A DNA stretch of 5,520 nt from JBGTCY01 sp041748615 (GTDB lineage Bacteria > Bacteroidota > Bacteroidia > Chitinophagales > CAIOSU01), in assembly GCA_041748615.1 (NCBI GenBank), contig JBGTCY010000130.1, positions 1 to 5,520 on the forward strand. Reading direction: 5' to 3'. Below are positions 1-5,520 of the stretch, piece by piece. The position numbers and the translations under genes are program-made. The first letter of the stretch is position 1, and each line of letters opens with the position of its first letter. Under the pieces are notes generated by a model, which was not told the DNA's origin, searched no databases, and saw only the letters and a program-made list of their open reading frames with translations.

Positions 1-150
1 GGGATTGGCGAAAGGCTGCGCGATGTCTGTGTAGTTGAGGCTGTCTCCCTGCCACGCGTATTGCACGCCTGCTACTGCCGGTACACCCAGCAATACCCCT
101 TTGATAGTGGTATCTTCAATACAAATGATTTTATCCTCTCCTGCTGATGC
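1..150 (-). other. Start of an Ig/PKD-like module in the second gene (partial)
   Basis: From about residue 405 the protein reads SAGEDKIICIEDTT, then a Gly-Val-Pro-rich turn, YAWQGDSLNYTD and IAQPFANP. This fits the recurring bacteroidetal pattern of an Asp-x-x-Ile-Cys strand, a central Tyr-x-Trp strand and a closing Ile-Ala-x-Pro-x-x-x-Pro. Such modules usually sit between a catalytic or propeller head and the T9SS sorting domain. The DNA is much richer in GC than the propeller part: 60% in bases 1-60 and 50% in 61-120, by hand count. Confidence 0.7.
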
Positions 151-1362
151 CTGATAAATACTTAGTGGTCCGAGATTATAATTTGGGAAATGAGGAAGTC
201 CCTCTGATAGTTTTGAACTGTCATTTATTGAATAACTTAATGGTTGAAAATTACAAGCCATACCAATTGAATCTGGATGATTTATTACACCCATATTTTG
301 AGTAAATTGATTGAAACTAAAAGTGCCCAGACCAGAATTATCTTTATTTGATACATATATTTTATAATTCGAAGCTAATTGTAATTGTCCAATGTAATAA
401 TCTGAAGTATAATAGATTTGATTAGGCAGGAAAGGGATACTATCGTTAATTATAAATTGATAAATATAGCTACTTCCACCCGTCCAACCACTTGTTACAT
501 ATAAAACTTCCTCATTCTTAGAGAATTCTAAGCCATAAGGATGAGATGCCGTATTGAATGTATAGGTTTTAATAATATAAAGTTCACCTGTACACCTATT
601 AAATTCAAATAATTCAACTATTTTATTGGAATGTTCAATTGTTGCCAGATACTTTCCAGTAAAAGAGAAAGTCATTTCGCCAGGTCCAGCATAAATGTAA
701 TTAGAAATTGAAGATACGTTTGCATAATACGGTCCGAAAAGGTTACCATTTTTAAATTGAAAATAACAATAAGTTAGTTGATATGAGTTAGTTGAGAATA
801 TTTTCATTAATGAAAATATCCACCAATTTTTTCCATCAGCATGTTTTACCGCAGCAAGTTTTTCGCTGAGTATATTATTTATTAAAAGCACATTCTTTTC
901 TGTTACATTCAATTCGCCAGTATTTTTAATTTCAACCACAGTTTTATATAAATTAAGAGTTTGATCAAAAAAAGGATCACTTACTCCTAAATGAAGAATT
1001 AAAAAAATAGAATCAGAGTTTAAAATGGAGGGAATAATTAATATTCCATTGGTAATGGATTGATGGCAGAAGATACCATCACCATTAGTAATAAGATTTC
1101 CATTAGCATCAATAACATTGAATCTGGAGTTATAAAAATCATTTTCGTCACCAATTACTGAAAAAACAAGATTTCCGATTGCATTAGAAATACATCCAAC
1201 GGCTTCACGATTATTAGCATGAGAATAAAATGCAACGGGGTTAGCAGTATCTGAGAAGTTAATACCCGCATTATAGCCAAATGTCCAGTTTACATCCCAC
1301 CGTTGAGCAATGGCGCTTATGAAAAAAACTGTAAAAACCACGATTGCAAATGATTTTTTCAT
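1..1362 (-). CDS. Secreted beta-propeller protein with trailing Ig/PKD-like module (3' end off window)
   Basis: The frame is open for 454 codons from ATG at 1362 to the left edge with no stop, so the C-terminus is missing. Residues 1-19 form a Sec signal peptide: MKK, a hydrophobic core, and probable cleavage AIA|Q. The next ~380 residues match a bacteroidetal WD40/YVTN-like propeller family, usually annotated only as PKD or T9SS sorting-domain proteins. Signature stretches are VGCISNAIGNLVFS (from 55), EKLAAVKHADGKNWW (from 167), a GLEFS-type blade (277-281), a QLQLA..YKIYVSN blade, MGVINHPDS (358 area), and ACNF with GLPHFPNY. From about residue 406 (SAGEDKIIC, Cys414) an Ig/PKD-like module begins, reaching IAQPFANP at the window edge. 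A T9SS sorting domain is expected further on but is not visible. The start is fixed by the signal peptide and the ATGA overlap with the upstream gene; no Shine-Dalgarno is seen, as is usual in Bacteroidota. Function unknown; a surface or secreted binding protein is likely. Confidence 0.92.
   Translation of the reverse strand, partial: MKKSFAIVVFTVFFISAIAQRWDVNWTFGYNAGINFSDTANPVAFYSHANNREAVGCISNAIGNLVFSVIGDENDFYNSRFNVIDANGNLITNGDGIFCHQSITNGILIIPSILNSDSIFLILHLGVSDPFFDQTLNLYKTVVEIKNTGELNVTEKNVLLINNILSEKLAAVKHADGKNWWIFSLMKIFSTNSYQLTYCYFQFKNGNLFGPYYANVSSISNYIYAGPGEMTFSFTGKYLATIEHSNKIVELFEFNRCTGELYIIKTYTFNTASHPYGLEFSKNEEVLYVTSGWTGGSSYIYQFIINDSIPFLPNQIYYTSDYYIGQLQLASNYKIYVSNKDNSGLGTFSFNQFTQNMGVINHPDSIGMACNFQPLSYSINDSSKLSEGLPHFPNYNLGPLSIYQASAGEDKIICIEDTTIKGVLLGVPAVAGVQYAWQGDSLNYTDIAQPFANP
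798..819. repeat. Perfect 22-base palindrome inside the propeller gene
   Basis: Bases 798-819 are fully self-complementary: 11 matched pairs around the centre between 808 and 809, with the core CATTAATG. Pairing fails just outside, at 797 and 820. On the minus strand it encodes part of IFSLMKIF. It could be a chance result in AT-rich DNA, a protein-binding site or a hairpin; nothing in the context decides. Confidence 0.6.
1306..1362 (-). other. Sec signal peptide of the second gene
   Basis: The first 19 residues hold a short basic start (Met-Lys-Lys), a hydrophobic core rich in Val, Phe and Ile, and a small-residue end Ser-Ala-Ile-Ala before Gln20. This is a good type I signal peptidase site. 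There is no lipobox cysteine, so the protein should be a soluble or T9SS-routed export rather than a lipoprotein. The peptide supports ATG 1362 as the true start. Confidence 0.9.
1359..1362 (-). promoter_or_regulatory. ATGA stop/start overlap, probable translational coupling
   Basis: On the minus strand the TGA of the large gene (1361-1359) and the ATG of the propeller gene (1362-1360) share two bases in the four-base string ATGA. No Shine-Dalgarno-like purine run is seen in the preceding ~20 bases, and no obvious bacteroidetal -7 element was noticed upstream. This suggests one transcript, with the second gene translated by terminating or re-initiating ribosomes. Confidence 0.85.
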
Positions 1363-4300
1363 TTGACGAAAACGATTTTTCCGGTATGCTTAAACTCGTC
1401 ATCAATCCATATTTTATAAATATAGAGACCCGAGTGAAACTTCGCTTTGTTAAACGCTATGCTATTGTTGCCTTCCGTTAGAAAATAGGTACAAGTCAAT
1501 CGTCCGTCTATCCCGTACATTTCAATTCTCCCTGCCTGGTTGGCTGGTATGTCTATATAAGATATTCCCGTTGTGCTTGTGATGTTGGGATATAGAATGT
1601 AGCTATATGTTTGAGTTATGTTTTCAAGCTCCGGCTTGTCATCCGAAGTCTCCCGCTTATATTGCACCACGCTGCAACTGTCTTCCCAGTTTTTAAAAAG
1701 ATTGCCCCAATCTTTACCTGCCATGTATGCCCTTGCTTCAAGTACTGCGGGTCCGCCTGTAAACACACATTCCTTCGCTATATTTTCAATTGCCCATTCT
1801 AATTCATGAATGCCGATGCCTTTAGAAATCTGAAGAATATTGTCCGCGTAATTCAACATATTTGTTTCCATGCCATTCACAGGTTGTATATTCAATAACC
1901 TCGAACGTAAATCATCAAACATTTCAATATCAAATGTGTCAAGGATAAACTTTGCGATTTCACGCCTGATGCTGTCAATCTTCAGTTCGACCGCGTTCAG
2001 GCGATAATCATCGTAAAAGGCTTGCAGTACGCTGTCTGTTTCAAGAATCGTGTCATTGGCTTGCAAAGCTGTGTAAATTCCTCTGCGCACCCACCAGCGG
2101 TAAGTGAGCGAATCATCGGGTAAGGGCAGGCTGTCCATCACGGCTAACCGGGCAAACTCAACATTGTTAGGCAATTCAGCTTGTTCGATAAACCCCGAAC
2201 AACCCTCTCCCATGTCCACGCATATCAGGTCATATACCTGGTCATTCAGCGGGTTGGTGATTTCGAATATGGGTGTTGGGGTTGGTGAAGGAATTGGAAC
2301 ATTATCAAATTTATTTTCAAACGGATCCGGGAAAAGAGTGCTGTTTTTGTCGCGCAGCCAGAAAGCCGACCATCCTCCGGGCGAATTGCCATACGTTTTG
2401 GTGTGTCCGTTGGCAAAGGTGTTGTCAATCCAGTGGTTGTTGTTGGTGTAGCCTGTTCCCTGGGGTCCGAAAGGAAGCGTTACAAGCGTACCCTGCCAGC
2501 CGATAATGCCGTCAATGGCAATGCCGACATTGGAGTATGCCATTGCATTGCGCTTTAACTGTGTAAACGGATTTACCCCGTGAAAATGAAACGCCTTGCT
2601 TACTTCTTCAATCTCGTTGCATTCATAACTGGTGCCGGGCGACACCCATGTGTTGATGCCCGTCTGCCGGGCTTCAAAGTGGTAAGAGGTAGTGTCGCCA
2701 CTGATGCAGTTGGATTTCACATCGGCATTGTTGCACAGGCGCAGGTCAATCCCTGTGTTAAAGTCTGATAGTTGCGAAAATGTCGTATTGATGCGGTTAT
2801 AATGTATGCGCGAGTTGTCGCGCACCCATGAGAAAATGCCCGTTGTGGCGGCTGTAATGTCATTTTGCTCGATGAGCGTGGTGCGGTTATACGGGTTTTG
2901 GAAAAAATTTAATATGCCCAAGCCTGCTGTAAGCGAATCATTGCTTCCGGAGAAATCAATGTTGTTGCCCTGCATCTCCACGTTGTTCCAAATAAACAAC
3001 ATGCCGATACCGAACAATCCGTTTTCAATCATATTGTAGTTTGCCTGTGTGACACCGGGCATAAACAGTATATCGGGCGTTGTAGGCGCGTTAGTAATCA
3101 TCACCGCGCCACTGCTGTCATTGTTTAATATATAATTGCCGTTAATAATCGAATAGAGATAGCGGTCAATGGATATAGCGCGGTTTTTACACAGATAAAA
3201 GAAATTATTAGCGTCATTTTCAGTTCCGAGCCTGAAAAAATCCGAACCTATAATGATGCCAATGGAATTTGGATAATTTACCCATAAACCGTTTTCAGCC
3301 CGGATACCCGTTTGAATGGTGGCTGAATCTGGCGATCCGATAATATTGTGCTGTATGCTCACATTGCTTTTGTTGACATGAATGGCTGTTGTGCAATCGC
3401 TAAAGGTATTATATCGAAGCGTGTCATGCCCTATGTTGACCATGCCAAAAGCATTATTCACTTCTATTGCTACGGAGGTGATTTCATTTTCATGAGGTGG
3501 CAGTAATGTGCGGTCACAGAAAAACCTGATGGAATCCAAAGCAGCCGGATGTGCGCCCGCCAAGGGTGGCAATGAATCAATAATAATATGTTTGAAATTG
3601 TTTTTCAATTCCGATTTGATTACCCTAAAATTACCTCCTTCTATCGAAACGATGGCATTGAGCGCACCGGAGATGGAGGAATTTGTTTCAATAATGAGTG
3701 CGGCTTCCGGTTGAATGAAGATGCCATCCCACATGAAGTTACACGAATCGGATGCGCTGAACTCAGTATTATTTAATGATAAAGTGTTGCCGTTTTCAAT
3801 AATAATGCGCGCCATCGGACCAAAAGTGAAGTTGCATTTAACCAAGGTGATATCCTGGTCAATCGTGAAGATGCCATTGAAAACTCTTTCAGCGCTGTTC
3901 GAATAAACCTGTGTTCCGGAGTTGTAATTCGGGGCAATTCCGGGATGCGCGACAAATTCAGACGCACTGAGGTCGTTAAACACCAAGTTGCTGTCAGGCT
4001 CGTTCCCGAAGCAACAAGCCCATATCACAAGTTCCGCAGTATCGGAAACACAACCGAAAGTATCCGTTCCCACTACTTGAATAATGCCATCTATACCCTG
4101 CCATGTAACGGTATTCTGCAAACCTGTGTCGGCAGCAGCCGTGCTGGAGGTGATAAACCATTCATAGATAGTTGCCGGGGAAGCGCCATTCAGCATGTAG
4201 TCGGTGATGGTATCGCAGGTATTGAAATTGCCGTCAATAACGGATGCTGCTGGATGATACAGATGTATAGTTTCCGTTTTTGAAGATTCATTGATTGCTC

Positions 4301-5520
4301 CAGTATTAATAGTGAGCGTAACCTGATAGCTGCCGGGCGAGTTGTAAATATGTATGGGATGCTGTTGCGTGGAAAATTGCCCGTCACCAAAGTTCCAAAA
4401 CCACGAAGAGGTAGCACAGTCGGAAATATCTTTAAACTGAACTTCGAAACGGTTGAGTGTGTCGCATTCATATTTAAAAGTAAAATTACTGACGGCAGGC
4501 GTATGATAAATAATCAACGTATCTCTGTTGACAATTATATCAAGGTCAATAAAAGGCGGTTCGTATAAATTATATTCTTCACAAGGACCTGTTTGTGATA
4601 TAATTAATTGTGAGTAAGAACCTGGAATTCCCGGAGATGAATGTTCAATATGATATACAGGTGGCCAACCTACCCTGTTTGTGCTTGGATGTACATAACC
4701 TATATCAGTGTAAGGCATATAATAATCAACTGAGACTTGAGGTGGCGGGGGCGGGGTTGATGCCGTTGCAAAAATTATATCAGATTGTACTAATCCGTCA
4801 GAAATTGTTATGTAAGGGTAATAATCAACATGTAATTCAAATGAGGAATTTAATTTCCCGATTGACCATCCCATATAAAGGGTCGGATTATATTCTATTG
4901 GCAAATTAATTGTATCACCATGACAAACAGCAACAGTGTCTTCAAATAAGTTAAAATATGGCTTACCTGCATTCCATACTTCAAAAGAATATAATTCAGT
5001 ATATGGTGAATGAAGAATTGTTCCGCTGTAATATTGCGATCTTACGAAGTAACCACCTGGAGGCAAACTTATGCATACACTTGGAGTGTCAACATTTAGC
5101 TCAACTGTATCTTGCCGTATAACGCCAGTAAGAAAGATATCATTACTGATTACCTGAATGAATCCGGAATAAGTTGTATGAACAACATGAGTTAAAAATA
5201 AACTACTGTCAGGCTCGGATTGTTGCCAATAACACACAGTGGAATCACAAAGTATATAAATATGTTTTGCAAACTGATGATTTGGAATGGGATAATTACG
5301 AATGACCGTATTATGATTAGTATTATTGCTTTCCCCAACTTGTGTTCTTTTAGTGGGGTCAGGTGTCGGATCATCTGGCGCCCGCTTCATCACTTTAAAT
5401 GTTATTCCAGTATTAAAACTTTTTAAAACAAACCGATGCAAACCCGGTTCCACTTCAGTTAAGCCGTATAAAAACAGACCTGAAGAATCCGCATACAGCG
5501 TGTCTAATGTTATCAGGCTA
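1359..5520 (-). CDS. Large T9SS-secreted surface protein with Ig-like, PKD and beta-helix domains (5' end off window)
   Basis: Probably an exported surface or extracellular protein of a Bacteroidota species; no catalytic motif was recognised. The frame is open from the right edge, so the true start is outside the window. The GTG at 5453 is internal: 22 in-frame sense codons precede it. Numbering from that GTG as residue 1, the layout is: Ig-like, AT-rich N-terminal part (to about 318); five prolines at 234-238; PKD domain (about 319-398, WFWNFGDG at 351-358); a second Ig-like module (about 400-478) ending in Cys480-Cys481; right-handed parallel beta-helix (about 525-1015, with MWDGI at 574-578 and Cys907, Cys916 and Cys945 in Asn-rich turns); Pro/Thr spacer (1053-1062); charged helical segment (about 1090-1275); T9SS type A sorting domain (1285-1364). 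The TGA stop overlaps the next gene's ATG. Family assignment is confident. The biological role, perhaps adhesion or matrix, is inference only. Confidence 0.93.
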   Translation of the reverse strand, partial: SLITLDTLYADSSGLFLYGLTEVEPGLHRFVLKSFNTGITFKVMKRAPDDPTPDPTKRTQVGESNNTNHNTVIRNYPIPNHQFAKHIYILCDSTVCYWQQSEPDSSLFLTHVVHTTYSGFIQVISNDIFLTGVIRQDTVELNVDTPSVCISLPPGGYFVRSQYYSGTILHSPYTELYSFEVWNAGKPYFNLFEDTVAVCHGDTINLPIEYNPTLYMGWSIGKLNSSFELHVDYYPYITISDGLVQSDIIFATASTPPPPPQVSVDYYMPYTDIGYVHPSTNRVGWPPVYHIEHSSPGIPGSYSQLIISQTGPCEEYNLYEPPFIDLDIIVNRDTLIIYHTPAVSNFTFKYECDTLNRFEVQFKDISDCATSSWFWNFGDGQFSTQQHPIHIYNSPGSYQVTLTINTGAINESSKTETIHLYHPAASVIDGNFNTCDTITDYMLNGASPATIYEWFITSSTAAADTGLQNTVTWQGIDGIIQVVGTDTFGCVSDTAELVIWACCFGNEPDSNLVFNDLSASEFVAHPGIAPNYNSGTQVYSNSAERVFNGIFTIDQDITLVKCNFTFGPMARIIIENGNTLSLNNTEFSASDSCNFMWDGIFIQPEAALIIETNSSISGALNAIVSIEGGNFRVIKSELKNNFKHIIIDSLPPLAGAHPAALDSIRFFCDRTLLPPHENEITSVAIEVNNAFGMVNIGHDTLRYNTFSDCTTAIHVNKSNVSIQHNIIGSPDSATIQTGIRAENGLWVNYPNSIGIIIGSDFFRLGTENDANNFFYLCKNRAISIDRYLYSIINGNYILNNDSSGAVMITNAPTTPDILFMPGVTQANYNMIENGLFGIGMLFIWNNVEMQGNNIDFSGSNDSLTAGLGILNFFQNPYNRTTLIEQNDITAATTGIFSWVRDNSRIHYNRINTTFSQLSDFNTGIDLRLCNNADVKSNCISGDTTSYHFEARQTGINTWVSPGTSYECNEIEEVSKAFHFHGVNPFTQLKRNAMAYSNVGIAIDGIIGWQGTLVTLPFGPQGTGYTNNNHWIDNTFANGHTKTYGNSPGGWSAFWLRDKNSTLFPDPFENKFDNVPIPSPTPTPIFEITNPLNDQVYDLICVDMGEGCSGFIEQAELPNNVEFARLAVMDSLPLPDDSLTYRWWVRRGIYTALQANDTILETDSVLQAFYDDYRLNAVELKIDSIRREIAKFILDTFDIEMFDDLRSRLLNIQPVNGMETNMLNYADNILQISKGIGIHELEWAIENIAKECVFTGGPAVLEARAYMAGKDWGNLFKNWEDSCSVVQYKRETSDDKPELENITQTYSYILYPNITSTTGISYIDIPANQAGRIEMYGIDGRLTCTYFLTEGNNSIAFNKAKFHSGLYIYKIWIDDEFKHTGKIVFVK
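1362..1601 (-). other. T9SS type A C-terminal sorting domain of the large protein
   Basis: Residues 1285-1364 (numbered from the internal GTG) follow the por-secretion or type A pattern: LYPN, an Ile-rich strand, GRIEMYGIDGRL, an Asn-Ser-Ile strand, FHSGLYIYKIW, and the closing Gly-Lys-Ile-Val-Phe-Val-Lys directly before the stop. In known cargo this domain directs passage through the outer-membrane T9SS pore and is then removed by the PorU-type sortase, leaving the protein attached to the surface or released. The usual Pro after Tyr-Pro-Asn is replaced by Ile. Confidence 0.92.
1629..2186 (-). other. Charged, probably helical segment before the sorting domain
   Basis: Residues about 1090-1275 differ from the beta-rich rest of the protein. 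They are rich in Leu, Glu, Asp, Arg and Lys, with helical spacing, for example around TYRWWVRRGIYTALQ and LKIDSIRREIAKFILDTFD. Similar Trp-x-x-Arg-x-x-Tyr-x-x-Leu segments lie between beta-helix and sorting domain in other large bacteroidetal surface proteins, from memory of that family. Its role is unknown; it could be a stalk or a site for protein contacts. Confidence 0.55.
2406..3878 (-). other. Right-handed parallel beta-helix region of the large protein
   Basis: Residues about 525-1015 show repeating short strands with Asn turns: NGIFTIDQDITLVKCNF, ARIIIENGNTLSLNNTEF, SDSCNFMWDGIFI, YNTFSDCTTAIHV, NVEMQGNNIDFSG, IEQNDITAATTGIF and NNADVKSNCISG. The turn spacing is about 20-25 residues. 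It ends in a GPQGTGYTNNNHWIDN element, a usual end of this bacteroidetal helix family. Parallel beta-helices of this kind often bind or cut polysaccharides. No pectate-lyase-like active site was recognised, so binding or a structural role is more likely. Confidence 0.8.
4020..4256 (-). other. Ig-like module following the PKD domain
   Basis: Residues about 400-478 begin with ASVIDGNFNTCDTI and contain a YEWFI strand, then GIDGIIQVVGTDTFGCVSDT and a closing ELVIWACC. This is the common bacteroidetal Ig-like form, with a Trp strand and a Gly-Cys turn near the end. The pair Cys480-Cys481 marks the switch to the linker before the beta-helix. Confidence 0.7.
4260..4499 (-). other. PKD domain of the large protein
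   Basis: Residues about 319-398 carry the PKD hallmark WFWNFGDG (351-358), preceded by an EVQFKDIS strand and followed by an HIYNSPGSYQVTLTI strand. PKD domains are Ig-fold spacers or carbohydrate and protein binding modules on surface proteins. GC content rises close to the start of this domain. Confidence 0.93.

Noticed and set aside
2104..2451. Plus-strand open frame of 115 codons
   Set aside because: Lies opposite the beta-helix and helical part of the large gene; the peptide has low-complexity Gly/Val and Ser runs and no recognisable domain or start signal.
2406..3878. Beta-helix region as a polysaccharide lyase or hydrolase
   Set aside because: No Asp/Lys/Arg active-site cluster typical of pectate lyases or GH28 enzymes could be recognised, so no enzyme activity is claimed.
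3945..4283. Plus-strand open frame of 112 codons
   Set aside because: Antisense to the PKD and Ig-like region, whose protein motifs are clear; no family resemblance in the plus-strand peptide.
4190..4471. Minus-strand open frame of 93 codons in another frame
   Set aside because: Overlaps the PKD domain coding frame and looks like a shifted reading of it.
4610..4909. Plus-strand open frame of 99 codons
   Set aside because: Antisense to the well-supported large gene and without recognisable motifs.
5451..5453. GTG as start of the large gene
   Set aside because: The frame is open upstream to the window edge, there is no signal peptide after the GTG, and the upstream codons read as continuous protein.
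1..5520. CRISPR array, tRNA, rRNA, insertion sequence or terminator
   Set aside because: Both frames are coding across the whole window; no regularly spaced repeats, transposase motifs, terminal inverted repeats or structured RNA signatures were seen.

Overview
The window lies entirely inside two large genes, both read from the minus strand and both cut by the window edges. There is no intergenic space, no RNA gene, no mobile element and no CRISPR array. The protein features point to a member of the Bacteroidota: a type A C-terminal sorting domain of the type IX secretion system (T9SS), a PKD domain, bacteroidetal Ig-like modules, a right-handed beta-helix, and no Shine-Dalgarno sequence before the one visible start. 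I cannot name a genus.

Layout in transcription order, right to left. From beyond 5520 down to 1359 runs a very large cell-surface or secreted protein, with 1386 codons visible and its N-terminus missing. It carries an AT-rich Ig-like N-terminal part, a PKD domain, an Ig-like module, a long parallel beta-helix, a Pro/Thr spacer, a charged helical segment and a T9SS sorting domain. Its stop codon overlaps the start codon of the second gene in an ATGA arrangement (1359-1362). From 1362 down to position 1 runs the second gene, with 454 codons visible and its C-terminus missing. It encodes a signal peptide, a WD40/YVTN-like beta-propeller typical of bacteroidetal secreted proteins, and the start of an Ig/PKD-like module.

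The two genes look like an operon of T9SS cargo: exported through Sec, then carried over the outer membrane and attached to the surface or released. A role in adhesion or matrix building is plausible but not shown by the sequence. No catalytic motif was recognised in either protein.

The most interesting feature is compositional patchiness that follows domain borders. In both genes an AT-rich stretch (about 23-35% GC in sampled 60-base lines) switches to a GC-richer stretch (about 43-60%) close to where an Ig/PKD-type module begins. I did not find evidence for a new enzymatic or defence system.
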